Part shown: one piece after another, positions 44,757 through 53,746 of the stretch | How positions within the stretch are numbered: the first letter of the stretch is position 1 | Layout: every line of letters starts with the position of its first letter | From: Lichenicoccus sp963693035 | Lineage (GTDB): Bacteria; Pseudomonadota; Alphaproteobacteria; Acetobacterales; Acetobacteraceae | Assembly: GCA_963693035.2 (NCBI GenBank) | Contig: CAXMMQ010000003.1 | Location: 310,001-374,000 of the forward strand | Length of the DNA: 64,000 bases | Reading direction: 5' to 3' | Notes under the pieces: generated by a model | Databases searched by the model: none | What the model saw: the letters and a program-made list of their open reading frames with translations, nothing else | Told to the model about the DNA's origin: nothing | Made by a program: the position numbers and the translations under genes

Positions 44757-44881
44757 AGGCGGCAGGCGAGCAACGGATGGATCACCGCTGGGCGTCTGCA
44801 CGGCATTCTGCCTAAGAATTGGGCAAATGCCGAGAGCGACCCGCGGCCCCGGCCTCGACCGGCGCCGTGGGCTGTCGGAGT

Positions 44882-45898
44882 TCAGGTGGTGGGCACTGAG
44901 GCGATGGTCTTGAGGATGCGCGACGCAATCTGGTACGGATCGCCCTGCGAGTTCGGGCGGCGGTCCTCCAGGTAGCCCCGGTAGTTGTTGTTGACGAAGC
45001 TGTGCGGCACCCGGATCGAGGCGCCGCGGTCGGCGATGCCGTAGCTGAAGCTGTGGATCGACTGGGTCTCGTGCAGCCCGGTCAGGCGCAGATGGTTGTC
45101 CGGCCCATAGACCGCGATATGCTCCTCCCGACTATCCTCGAACGCCTTCATCAGCCGTTCGAAATACTCCTTGCCGCCGACCTCGCGCAGGTAGGTGGTC
45201 GAGAAGTTGGCGTGCATTCCCGAGCCGTTCCAGTCGGTGTTTCCGAGCGGCTTGCAGTGATACTCGATGTCGACGCCATACTTCTCGGTCAGGCGCTGCA
45301 GCAGATAGCGCGCGACCCACATCTCGTCGGCGGCCTTTCTCGAGCCCTTGCCGAAGATCTGGAACTCCCACTGTCCCTTGGCGACCTCGGCATTGATGCC
45401 CTCGTGGTTGATTCCGGCATCGAGGCAGATGTCGAGATGCTCCTCGACGATCTTGCGTGCGAGATCGCCCACGTTGCTGTAGCCGACGCCGGTGTAGTAG
45501 GGCCCCTGCGGCGCGGGATAGCCGCTCTCCGGGAAGCCGATCGGCCGGCCGTTCTTATAGAAGAAATACTCCTGCTCGAAGCCGAACCAGGCGCCGGGAT
45601 CGTCGAGGATGGTGGCGCGGCCGTTGGAGGGATGCGGCGTGCCGTCCGGCATCATGACTTCGCACATCACGATGATGCCGTTCTTGCGCTGGCTGTCGGG
45701 GAACAGCGACACCGGCTTGAGCACGCAGTCAGAACTGCCGCCTTCCGCCTGCTTGGTCGAGCTGCCGTCGAAGCCCCAGAGCGGCAGCGCGTCCAGGCTC
45801 GGGAAGCTGTCGAACTCCTTGATCTGCGTCTTCCCGCGAATATTCGGCACCGGCGTGTAGCCGTCCAGCCAAAGGTATTCGAGCTTATACTTTGTCAT
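44882..45898 (-). CDS. glnII: Glutamine synthetase type II
   Basis: A 338-residue glutamine synthetase of the eukaryote-like GSII class, making glutamine from glutamate and ammonia. It opens with KLEYLWLDGYTP, then LPLWGFDGSSTKQAEG. The ATP/glutamate site residues are in FGFEQEYFFY, HEGINAEVAKGQWEFQI and GSGMHANFS; the C-terminal RGASIRVPHSF is typical. In rhizobia GSII supplements GSI under nitrogen limitation. It stands alone; no glnB or ntr gene is near. Confidence 0.96.
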   Translation of the reverse strand: MTKYKLEYLWLDGYTPVPNIRGKTQIKEFDSFPSLDALPLWGFDGSSTKQAEGGSSDCVLKPVSLFPDSQRKNGIIVMCEVMMPDGTPHPSNGRATILDDPGAWFGFEQEYFFYKNGRPIGFPESGYPAPQGPYYTGVGYSNVGDLARKIVEEHLDICLDAGINHEGINAEVAKGQWEFQIFGKGSRKAADEMWVARYLLQRLTEKYGVDIEYHCKPLGNTDWNGSGMHANFSTTYLREVGGKEYFERLMKAFEDSREEHIAVYGPDNHLRLTGLHETQSIHSFSYGIADRGASIRVPHSFVNNNYRGYLEDRRPNSQGDPYQIASRILKTIASVPTT

Positions 45899-46085
45899 GC
45901 AGTAATCTTCTCATGGCTTGTCGTGAAGCGAGAACAACCGGGAAGTCCAGGCGGCCCGGCAACATCAAGGGCACGGCGGCTACGAGCATGATCCGTGCCA
46001 CCCCGTCACGACCCGGGAGCGCCCGCGCTTGGCCGGGCGGCCACAACCGGGGCATCGTGGCGCCGTCGCCATCGAGGAACAAACT

Positions 46086-47447
46086 TTGTCGAGCTGGAGG
46101 TTGGGGCCGAACTGGAGCGTGGGCCGGCTGCACAACCCGCTCGACTATGTCCGGCCACGCGTCGTGCGCATCGGCGTCACCGGGCTGGCGCGCGCCGGCA
46201 AGACCGTGCTGCTGACCGCGCTTGCCGCCGCGCTGCTGGCTCCGGAGCCGTTGGGCGGCCGCATCAGGCGTGTCCGCATCGCCGCCAGCGGCGCCGGCCC
46301 GCTGCCGCGCTTCGACCAGGCCAGGCACCTCGCCTCGCTCGCCGCCGACCCGCCAAGATGGCCGGAGCGCACCGACCAGGTCTCGCTGCTTGCCCTGGAC
46401 CTCGAACTTGGCGCACCTCCATTGCCGCCCCGCCAGGTCCGGCTGGAGTTGCTCGACTATCCCGGCGAATGGCTGCTCGACCTGCCCCTGCTGGGCCAGA
46501 GCTATGCCGAGTTTGCCCGCGCCGCGCTGGCAAGGCTGGAGCAGCCCCGCCTCGCCCCGTTGGCGCGCGACTTCCTCGCCTTTGCCGGCGGCCTGCCCGA
46601 GCGTGCCGCCGCCGACGAGGCGCTGGCGGAAGCGGGGCACGGGCTCTATCGCGTCCTGCTGCGCCGGCTGCGCGACGAGGCCGGCCTGTCGCTGCTGCAG
46701 CCGGGGCGCTTCCTGATGCCGGCACCCGGCGCCTCGCCGCCCTGGGAGCGGTTCTTCCCGAGCCGGGGCAGCGGCGGGCTCGCCAGCCTGATGGCGCGCC
46801 GCTACGACGCCTATGTCGAGGCGGTGCGCGCCTCGCTGGTCTCGCCGCTGTTCGGCGACATGGACCGGCTCGTCGTGCTGGCCGACCTGCTCGGCGCGCT
46901 GCATGCCGGTCCCGACGCCTTCGCCGATGCGCAGGCAGCACTCTCGGCCGCCGCCGGGGCGCTGCGCTGGCGCGGCTCCTGGCTGGATGCGATAACCGCG
47001 CTCGCCCGGCTGCACCTGCCGCCGCGCATCGTGCGCCGGGTCGCCTTTGCCGCCACCAAGGCCGACCATGTCGCCGAGCGCCAGCGCGGCAACCTCGCGC
47101 GGCTGGTGCGCAGCATCGCGCAGCTCCCCGACGAGAGGATGACGGCCGATGCTGCCCGCACCGCCGGTTTCGCGATCGCGTCCGTACGCTGCACCGAGGA
47201 TTTCGTCTGGACCCTGGACGGCCACCCGGTCTCCGCCGTGCGTGGCCGGGTGCTCGGCGAGCGGCAGATGACCCGCTCCTATCCTGGCGAGGTGCCCGAC
47301 CGCGCGCCCGATGCGGCGTTCTGGGCGCACCCGTTCCTGAACCTGCCGGCGTTCGAGCCGGTGCGGCTGCCGCAGCAGGGGCGCCTCGGCGTGCCCAACA
47401 TCGGCGTCGAGGCCCTGCTCGGCTGGCTGCTGGAGGATCTGCTGTGA
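46086..47447 (+). CDS. YcjX family P-loop GTPase-like protein (DUF463)
   Basis: A protein of about 453 residues with a P-loop near the N-terminus (IGVTGLARAGKTVLLTALAA) and the YcjX signature LLDYPGEWLLDLPLL. Further family marks are RRVAFAATKADHV and YPGEVPD. YcjX is a stress-linked ATP/GTP-binding protein of unknown mechanism, often next to YcjF as here. The start is uncertain: a TTG at 46086 preceded by gaggaac is preferred; an in-frame TTG at 46029 is possible. The stop overlaps the next start. Confidence 0.88.
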   Translation: MSSWRLGPNWSVGRLHNPLDYVRPRVVRIGVTGLARAGKTVLLTALAAALLAPEPLGGRIRRVRIAASGAGPLPRFDQARHLASLAADPPRWPERTDQVSLLALDLELGAPPLPPRQVRLELLDYPGEWLLDLPLLGQSYAEFARAALARLEQPRLAPLARDFLAFAGGLPERAAADEALAEAGHGLYRVLLRRLRDEAGLSLLQPGRFLMPAPGASPPWERFFPSRGSGGLASLMARRYDAYVEAVRASLVSPLFGDMDRLVVLADLLGALHAGPDAFADAQAALSAAAGALRWRGSWLDAITALARLHLPPRIVRRVAFAATKADHVAERQRGNLARLVRSIAQLPDERMTADAARTAGFAIASVRCTEDFVWTLDGHPVSAVRGRVLGERQMTRSYPGEVPDRAPDAAFWAHPFLNLPAFEPVRLPQQGRLGVPNIGVEALLGWLLEDLL

Positions 47448-48331
47448 GCGAGAACCCCGTCCAGCCGCCACGCATCATGCCGCGCATCGAGGCCGAGGCC
47501 GGGAGCGCATCCAGGCTGGAGCCGCAGGTGGTGGACACCGTGCCGCTCGCAGTCGCGGCGGACCGCGAGCCGGCGCGCTGGAGCACGCCGGCCCTGATGC
47601 TGGGCGGCGCCTCGATCCTGGCGATCGGGCTCGCCGCGCTACAGACCGGCAACTTCGTTGCCGCCGAGTTCGCCCGCAACGCGGTGCTCGGCTGGCTCAC
47701 GCTTGCGGTCTCGGTGCTCGGGTTCGGGCTGATCCTGTCCGGCATCGTTCGCGAGTTGCGCGCGCTGTTCCGGCTGCGAAGCGTCGACCGGCTGCGGCTG
47801 GAGCTCGCCTCCCCGGATGCCGCAATCCGCACCCGCGCCGCCCGGCGCTGGCTCGGCGAGGTCGAGGGCGGCGCTGCCCTGCTGCCGGCGCTGGCCGGGC
47901 TGAACGACCCCGACGCCGTGGTGCCGCTGCTGCGTGCCGGCGTCGAGGTGCTGCTGCGCGCCCGCTCGGACGCGCTCGGCCGGCGCGCCGCCCTGCAGGT
48001 GGTGGCGGGCATGGCGGCCACGCCGGCGCCGTCGCTGGTGGTGCTGCTGGTAAGCTGGCGCGGGCTGCGGCTGATCCGCCAGGTCGCCGCGGTCTATGGC
48101 ATGCGGCCCGGCCTGCTCGGCACGCTCGCTTTGCTACGTCGTTCGGCGCTGGCGGCCGGGGCGGCCGCGGTCACCGAGGTCGCCGTCAACACCGCGGCGC
48201 ACGCGGCGCTGAGCACGCCGCTGCTGGCACATCTCGCCGGCGAGATGGCCGGCGGCGCGGTCGCGGCCCGCCGGATGACGGTGCTGGCCCGCGCCACCGC
48301 CGTTGCGTGCAGCCCGCTGCCGCCGGCCTGA
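47444..48331 (+). CDS. YcjF family membrane protein (UPF0283, DUF697)
   Basis: A 295-residue protein with a GTG start overlapping the ycjX stop. A Pro/Glu-rich cytosolic N-terminus is followed by two transmembrane helices (LMLGGASILAIGLAAL and LAVSVLGFGLILSGIV). The C-terminal DUF697 region is Ala/Leu-rich with SWRGLRLIRQVAAVYGMRPG, diagnostic of YcjF. The ycjX-ycjF pair is usually linked to envelope stress; mechanism unknown. Confidence 0.88.
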   Translation: MSENPVQPPRIMPRIEAEAGSASRLEPQVVDTVPLAVAADREPARWSTPALMLGGASILAIGLAALQTGNFVAAEFARNAVLGWLTLAVSVLGFGLILSGIVRELRALFRLRSVDRLRLELASPDAAIRTRAARRWLGEVEGGAALLPALAGLNDPDAVVPLLRAGVEVLLRARSDALGRRAALQVVAGMAATPAPSLVVLLVSWRGLRLIRQVAAVYGMRPGLLGTLALLRRSALAAGAAAVTEVAVNTAAHAALSTPLLAHLAGEMAGGAVAARRMTVLARATAVACSPLPPA

Positions 48332-48345
48332 GCACGCTCGGCGGC

Positions 48346-48715
48346 TCAACTCGCATCCCAAGCCAGCCGCAGGAGTGCTGCGAGCCGGGCATCGACGTCA
48401 TGCGGCGCATCCAGGACCACGGCCGTCTTCAGGCGCTCGGACCAGGCTTCGCGTTTCGCAGGCTCCAGCCCCTCGCCATCCTGCACGCCGACAGCGAGGC
48501 CGAGACGGACGCGGCCACCCCTGAAGCAGTCCATGCTCGGCCTTGAACCATCGCAGCCGAGCGCGCGGCGCCGTCGCCGGACAGGTCCTGGCGATCGCCA
48601 CCCAGTCCTCGAGCGACCGACCGGTCTCGCGCTGCAGCCCCTCGCGCACGGCGGCGAACCACTTCCTCTGCTGCCCGGCGAGCTGTTCAGGATCGGGCCG
48701 GGGCCTCGGACGGGC
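48346..48715 (-). pseudogene. DUF4287-like gene, frameshifted and without a start codon
   Basis: Directly after the RNase T2 stop, in the same frame, the sequence reads DPEQLAGQQRKWFAAVREGL, then GRSLEDWVAIARTC and LRWFKAEHGLLQ, resembling DUF4287 proteins. Near 48519-48525 the coding sense moves to another frame and continues with GRVRLGLAVGVQDG, EPAKREAWSERLKTAV and DVDARLAALLRLAWDAS. No ATG or GTG precedes the first segment. It looks like a broken gene with about 120 codons left. Confidence 0.55.
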
Positions 48716-49444
48716 TCAGTATGGCGTCAGCGTCGGGCTGACACGCACCATGATGTCATCGGGCGCGCCATGCTCGCCGCGGCCGCACGGCATCGGTGCG
48801 AAGTCGCGGGCATAACAGATGTCGACTTCCCGCAAACGTTGCTCGCGGTCCAGCCGCACCGCGACGGCCTCGGGCGGCAATCCCGGATTGGCCTGCGCGA
48901 ATAGCGCCCGCAGCGACCCGGCAGGGAGCGAGCGTCCCGCCAGCGTCGGCGTCGCGGGCAGCGCCAGCCGGGTCCAGATCGACGCCTCGCGTGCGAAATA
49001 ATCCCCTGGCCGCGACCAGCCGCAGGTGCCATGCGCGGCCCATTCGTGCTGTAGCAGCGAGGCCGACGGGGTCATGCAATACGCCATGCGCAGCGTCGCG
49101 ATGTCGATCGGGCCGGCCGGGGCGCAGTATTGCGGATGCCGCCGCCCGTCGCCGTTCGGCCAGAAGCCGTGCAGCAAGAAGCCGCGCGCGGGACCGGCGC
49201 ACTCCGCGTTGCTGCCGCGTTCGCTGGCTCGGCGCGCCGCACCGGTCCGGCACCAGGCCGGCGCCCAGCTCAGCGCCAGGATGTAGTAGGTGACCGGGAC
49301 GTCCGGCGCGACCTCGTCGGCGCGCGGCAGGCGGGGGGCGGCCGGTCGGAGCCCGAACGGCACGCTGCATTGCGCGGCCGCGGCGACCGGGTGCGTCGTG
49401 GAAAGGCCGATCAGCAAGGCCAGCGCCAACCTGCCAGCACCCAT
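48716..49444 (-). CDS. RNase T2 family ribonuclease
   Basis: A 242-residue secreted endoribonuclease. A signal peptide (LALALLIGLSTTHPVAAAA) precedes the fold. Both catalytic segments are intact: CAS1 in GFLLHGFWPNG and CAS2 in HEWAAHGTCGW. Several cysteines suit disulfides in the periplasm. Known relatives (RNase I) degrade RNA without base preference and serve scavenging. The ATG at 49444 follows ggaggat. Confidence 0.93.
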   Translation of the reverse strand: MGAGRLALALLIGLSTTHPVAAAAQCSVPFGLRPAAPRLPRADEVAPDVPVTYYILALSWAPAWCRTGAARRASERGSNAECAGPARGFLLHGFWPNGDGRRHPQYCAPAGPIDIATLRMAYCMTPSASLLQHEWAAHGTCGWSRPGDYFAREASIWTRLALPATPTLAGRSLPAGSLRALFAQANPGLPPEAVAVRLDREQRLREVDICYARDFAPMPCGRGEHGAPDDIMVRVSPTLTPY

Positions 49445-49661
49445 CCGGAATCCTCCTGCGACGGCGCGAGGGCGTCCGCCCGACCCAGCACCCGACCACA
49501 ACGACCTCGCTCGGGCAATCCGCCGTCCCGCGGCCCCGTCGCAATTGGTAGTCCCACTACCGCTTGGGCGCACAACTCGCCGGATTGCGTCGGGGGTCTG
49601 CTTGACGAGCCTAGTAACCGGGAATACCGCTACCGATCTCGCTTAGCCGGAACTTCCTCCG

Positions 49662-51233
49662 ATGGCTCAGGATCTCGTGCTGGCGATCGACATCGGCACC
49701 GGCAGCGTGCGTGCGGCGGCGGTCGACCTCGCCGGGCGTATCGTCGATGTCGCGAGCCACGAGCATGACCAGATCGTGCCGCAGTTCGGCTGGGCCGAGC
49801 AGCGCGCCGCCTCCTGGTGGGATGGCGTGGTCAAGACGATCCAAGGCCTTGCCCGCGCGGTGCCGAACCTGCCGGATCGCATCGTCGCGATCTGCGCCTG
49901 CGGGCAGATGCACGGCACCGTACTGCTCGATGCCGACGGTCAACTCACGCGCGAGACCGTGCCGCTCTGGAACGACAAGCGCACGACGGCGCTGGTCGAG
50001 GCCTTCGAGGCCCGGCATCCGCCGCAGGACTACCTGATGGACAGCGGCAGCCCGGCCACGCCCGCCTGGGCCGCCTTCAAGCTCGCCTGGCTGCGCGAGC
50101 ATGATCCGGAGGCCTGGGCGCGCACCCGGATCGTGCTGATGCCGAAGGATTTCGTGAACTTCCGCCTGACCGGCATGACCGCGATGGATCCGGGCGACGG
50201 CTCGCTGAGCTTCCTGATGGACCCTGCAACCGGCGCATGGTCGGAGCGCATGGCGGCGCGGCTCGGCCTGGATACCGGCATCCTGCCCGAGTTGCGGGCG
50301 CCGCTCGAGATCCTCGGGCCGCTGACCCCGGAGGCGGCCGGGCTGACCGGCCTGGGGGCCGGAACACCCGTGCTGGTCGGCGGCGCCGACTACCCGGTGG
50401 CGCTGCTCGGCTCCGGCGTCTGCCGGGCCGGCCTCGCATCGGACGTCACCGGCACCTCCTGCATCATCACCGTGATTGCCGAGCGGCCGCTGCTCGATGC
50501 CGAGATCTGCAACGTTGCCACGATTATGGACAGCCGGGGCGTGGACGGCCGGGGCGAGGGCGCCTGGGGTGCGTTCATGCTGCTGGAGACCGGCGGCGAC
50601 GCGGTGCGCTGGGGCCGCCGGGCGCTGCATGACGGCCAGGAAGACTATGCCGCCGTCATGGATCGGGCGGCGGAGGCGCCGGCCGGTGCGGACGGGCTGC
50701 TGTTCCTGCCGTACCTGACCGGCGAGCGGCTCGGCGGGTCGCGCAACGTGCGGGCGCAGTTCTTCGGCCTTTCCGCAGGGCATGGCCGCGCGCATCTCGA
50801 CCGTGCCCTCATCGAGGGTGTCGCCTTTGCCGCCACGCATTCGCTTCGGCTGATGGCGGTCGCCGCCGGCCATCCGATCGAGCGAGTCGTCGCCTCCAGC
50901 GGCGCCTCGAGGAGCGACCTGTGGCTGCGTATCAAGGCGAGTGCGTACAACGTCCCGGTGCTGGTTCCAGAGGAGCCCGAATGCGGCCTGGTCGGCTGCG
51001 CGGCGATGGCCGCAACCGCACTTGGCCACTACCCATGCCTGGACACGGCGGTCGCGCGCTGCGTGCGCCACCGCGCCGAGATCCTGCCCGATCCGGCCTG
51101 GGCCGATCGCTACGCAAGGCTGCAGCCGGTCTTCGACGCCGTCACCGTGCACAGCCGCGGCACCCAGGCGCAGGCGCTTTACGATCTGCTGGACGGGGCG
51201 CTGGACGGGGCGCCGGACCGGCTCGCCGAATGA
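49662..51233 (+). CDS. FGGY family carbohydrate kinase (xylulokinase-like)
   Basis: A 523-residue ATP-dependent sugar kinase. The phosphate-binding start (LAIDIGTGSVRAAAVD), CGQMHGTVLLD, LWNDKRTT, and the C-terminal VASSGASRSDLWLRIKASAYNVPV all fit FGGY enzymes of the xylulose/ribulose group. The exact sugar is not decided. It is coupled by an ATGA overlap to a short-chain dehydrogenase, suggesting a polyol pathway in which the dehydrogenase makes the ketose and the kinase phosphorylates it. Confidence 0.9.
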   Translation: MAQDLVLAIDIGTGSVRAAAVDLAGRIVDVASHEHDQIVPQFGWAEQRAASWWDGVVKTIQGLARAVPNLPDRIVAICACGQMHGTVLLDADGQLTRETVPLWNDKRTTALVEAFEARHPPQDYLMDSGSPATPAWAAFKLAWLREHDPEAWARTRIVLMPKDFVNFRLTGMTAMDPGDGSLSFLMDPATGAWSERMAARLGLDTGILPELRAPLEILGPLTPEAAGLTGLGAGTPVLVGGADYPVALLGSGVCRAGLASDVTGTSCIITVIAERPLLDAEICNVATIMDSRGVDGRGEGAWGAFMLLETGGDAVRWGRRALHDGQEDYAAVMDRAAEAPAGADGLLFLPYLTGERLGGSRNVRAQFFGLSAGHGRAHLDRALIEGVAFAATHSLRLMAVAAGHPIERVVASSGASRSDLWLRIKASAYNVPVLVPEEPECGLVGCAAMAATALGHYPCLDTAVARCVRHRAEILPDPAWADRYARLQPVFDAVTVHSRGTQAQALYDLLDGALDGAPDRLAE

Positions 51234-52000
51234 CCCCGGAGACAATCAAAACCGATCCCGCGGCAAGTTTCGCACCCGGCCTGTTCACCGGCCGGCACGT
51301 CCTGGTCTCGGGCGGATCGAGCGGCATCGGCCTGGCGGTGGCGCGTGGCTTTGCCCGTGCCAGGGCCCAGGTGATCGCGACCGGTACGTCGGAGCGCAAG
51401 CTCGCCGCGTTGCGCGGACTCGAGGGCGGCGTGCAGTTCGACAGCCTGGCCGTTCGCGACAGCGCCGCCATACGCGCCTTCGTGGATCGCCTGCCTGCGC
51501 TGGACGTGCTGGTGAATGCCGCGGGCGTCGCCAAGCCCGACCACGAGTTCGAGGAGGACGCCTATCTCGAGGTGATCGACGTCAACCTCAACAGCGTGAT
51601 GCGGCTGTCGATGGCGGCACGCGGGGCGCTGCGCGCGACGCGGGGCGGCATCATCAACTTCGCCTCCATGCTCAGCACCCTCGCCGATCCGGCGGTGCCG
51701 GCCTACGGCGCCAGCAAGGCCGGCGTGCTCGGGCCGACGCGGCATCTCGCGCACGCCTTCGGCCCCGAAGGCATCCGGGTCAATGCGGTCGCACCCGGCT
51801 ACCACCGCACCGACATGACGGCGGGGCTGTGGCAGGATGCAGTCTCCGAAGCGAAGATCGCCGCCCGCTCGGCGCTGGAGCGCTGGGGCAGCGCCGAGGA
51901 TCTGGTCGGCGCCTGCCTGTTCCTCGCCTCGCCCGCCGCCGCCTTCGTCACCGGCACCGAACTCGTCGTCGATGGCGGCTATCTCAGCGGCACCACCTGA
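51230..52000 (+). CDS. Short-chain dehydrogenase/reductase
   Basis: A 256-residue classical SDR. The NAD(P) site is SGGSSGIG (residues about 27-34), followed by NAAG, the catalytic Ser (FASMLS) and YGASK (Tyr-x3-Lys). The ending GTELVVDGGYLSGT is canonical. It acts with the overlapping kinase gene, probably on a sugar alcohol. Cofactor and substrate are not decided. Confidence 0.93.
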   Translation: MTPETIKTDPAASFAPGLFTGRHVLVSGGSSGIGLAVARGFARARAQVIATGTSERKLAALRGLEGGVQFDSLAVRDSAAIRAFVDRLPALDVLVNAAGVAKPDHEFEEDAYLEVIDVNLNSVMRLSMAARGALRATRGGIINFASMLSTLADPAVPAYGASKAGVLGPTRHLAHAFGPEGIRVNAVAPGYHRTDMTAGLWQDAVSEAKIAARSALERWGSAEDLVGACLFLASPAAAFVTGTELVVDGGYLSGTT

Positions 52001-52163
52001 CAGCTTCAGGCGGTCAGCCAACGGCCGGGCTAGGCAGCGAGGCCCGGGCGGCCGAAAGCACCCCGCCGGCGGTTGCATTGCCGTCGGGATGGACGAGAAA
52101 CGTCGCACCGGAGCGGCCGAACGGCCGGGTAAGGTCGCCTCCGGGAGCGGCCGCGACGGGTGA

Positions 52164-52376
52164 CGCCACCCGCACCAGTCCGTCGAGATCGGATTAGCCG
52201 CCCGCGACGATCCGCAGGACAGGCGCCAGGTGCTCGCGGCACTTACTCCGGACGGCCGGCGGATGACGGCGAGGCGGGTGGAGGAGAATGCCGGGCGGCT
52301 GCGCCACACGTTCCGTGGCCTGGACGATGGCAAGTTGCGGCTGCTCGCCGATCTCCCGACCCGGCTGCCGGGCTGA
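52164..52376 (+). pseudogene. Remnant of a MarR-type regulator (C-terminal part)
   Basis: One frame reads LAARDDPQDRRQVLAALT, then PDGRRMTARRVEENAGRL, closely like the wing and last helix of MarR regulators (RxxDPxDRRxxxxxLTxxGR). There is no start codon and no winged-helix front half upstream, which has a stop at 52161. It ends at a TGA at 52374. Probably a degraded regulator, perhaps of the kinase-SDR pair. Confidence 0.5.
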
Positions 52377-52513
52377 GCGGCCGACGCCGCCGCCCATGCC
52401 GCCGCAAGGGGGCTCGTTACGAAATCATTTCGTGCCGGCGCCCAGCGGGCGGGAACGTTGTTCCGGGCCTGCCGTTAGGTGCTTTCATATCCATGCTGCA
52501 GAAGGGGGCACGA

Positions 52514-52729
52514 ATGAGACTTGCAACGTTAACAAAGCGCGCCGGCCACGTCATCGCGGCGGCCGCGATCGCTTCAGCCTGCCTCCTGCCCGCGGCGGTC
52601 GCCTCGGCGCAGCCCTATCCGCCGCCCCCGGGCTGGGCTGGGCCGCACTACTACTGGCACGGCCAGCATTGGCACCATCGCTCCTGGGCCTACGGGCCGC
52701 ATCACCGCCGCTACTGGCGCTACTACTAA
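52514..52729 (+). CDS. Small exported aromatic/His-rich protein
   Basis: A 71-residue peptide with a clear signal (HVIAAAAIASACLLPAAVASA) and a short mature part rich in His, Tyr, Trp and Pro (WAGPHYYWHGQHWHHRSW). Such small periplasmic proteins are common in Acetobacteraceae and could bind metals; function unknown. Strong ribosome site (agaaggggg), ATG at 52514, and a strong terminator just after. The frame of the opposite-strand protease overlaps most of it. Confidence 0.7.
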   Translation: MRLATLTKRAGHVIAAAAIASACLLPAAVASAQPYPPPPGWAGPHYYWHGQHWHHRSWAYGPHHRRYWRYY

Positions 52730-53746
52730 GTTCCGCCGCGACGCCGTAACATCGGGCCGACCCTTCGGGGTCGGCCCGAACTCTTTTGAGGGCACGGGCC
52801 GGCCTTTCGGCTGCACGAACAGCATGCGCCGCGAGTACGAGATCCAGACATTGTTGGCACGCAGGAAGTCGTTGCCGATCAGGTTGTAATCGGTGTCCGC
52901 CACCGAGAATTGGTAGTGGTTCATCGTCTCGTCGCCGACCTCCAGCGTCTCGAAGCGATGCCGGTGCGACTGCAGGCGGGTCTCGTCGATGCCCATCGCT
53001 ACGCCGTCGCGATCCGCCTGCAGCATCGCGCCCGTCACCCCCGCCTTTGCCGCCGCGCCGAGCGAGAACAGGGTGCTGACCGCCCCGCTATCCAGCACCG
53101 CATCGACCGGCTTGCCGTCCAGCCTGACCACCAGGTTGATCTTGGTGTCCTCGAGGCGGAACGGGACCCGGAACGCGGGCGCATCGAGCGGCGCGATGTC
53201 GCCGCTGCAATGGCGCATGTCGTAGAGGGCGAAGCGGTGGTCCGGGAGATCCAGGTCGACATCGTAGTTCGACAGGAAATCGGCGCCGAACAGGCCGGCG
53301 ACCTGCAATCCCTGCACCGACTGGCCGAAATTCCCCGCGACCGGCATGGCGATGTCGCGCGCGACGCCATGCCCGAGATCGAGCCGGTGGACGATGACGA
53401 CGGGCGCCTCGACGGTGCCGCCGATCCCGCCCAGGCCCATGCGCAGGCCCGACGTGCCGCGGAAGGCGAAATGGTCGGCCGCCGACCGGCTCAGGATCGA
53501 GAGGTCGGCGCCGGTATCGATGAAGAACACAACCGGTTCACCCTCGAGCGTCGCCCGCACTGCCGGCAGGCGGGTCCCGGGCAGAATCGGCAGGTCCGCC
53601 ACCCGCTCGATCCGGCAGGCCCGCGGCCCCGAAGCAGTTCCCCCTGTGCACGCACCCAGAAGGCCGGCGACCAGAAATCCGGCGGCCAGCAGTGCCGCCA
53701 GCAGCGGCGGCCGGCTCAGGCCGTGAGGGCCTGCATCAGCCGTCAA
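52574..53746 (-). CDS. Retropepsin-like aspartic protease lipoprotein, with suspicious 3' extension
   Basis: A protein of about 390 residues with two aspartyl-protease half-sites in one chain: FIDTGADLSIL and DAVLDSGAVSTLF, each followed by a hydrophobic-Gly segment. The N-terminus has a lipobox (LVAGLLGACTGG). The last ~70 residues (after ISYSRRMLFVQP) are Arg/Pro-rich, run antisense through a terminator hairpin and across the opposite gene, and look non-native. The true stop was probably lost by a frameshift near 52790-52830. The start is uncertain: TTG at 53746 or ATG at 53797, which overlaps thiD. Confidence 0.8.
   Translation of the reverse strand: MTADAGPHGLSRPPLLAALLAAGFLVAGLLGACTGGTASGPRACRIERVADLPILPGTRLPAVRATLEGEPVVFFIDTGADLSILSRSAADHFAFRGTSGLRMGLGGIGGTVEAPVVIVHRLDLGHGVARDIAMPVAGNFGQSVQGLQVAGLFGADFLSNYDVDLDLPDHRFALYDMRHCSGDIAPLDAPAFRVPFRLEDTKINLVVRLDGKPVDAVLDSGAVSTLFSLGAAAKAGVTGAMLQADRDGVAMGIDETRLQSHRHRFETLEVGDETMNHYQFSVADTDYNLIGNDFLRANNVWISYSRRMLFVQPKGRPVPSKEFGPTPKGRPDVTASRRNLVVAPVAAVMRPVGPGAMVPMLAVPVVVRPSPARGRRIGLRRGDRRGQEAG
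52753..52787 (+). terminator. Rho-independent terminator after the small exported protein
   Basis: A perfect 11-bp stem (cgggccgaccc/gggtcggcccg) with a ttcg tetraloop is followed by aactctttt. It lies about 23 nt after the stop of the small exported protein. Confidence 0.92.
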
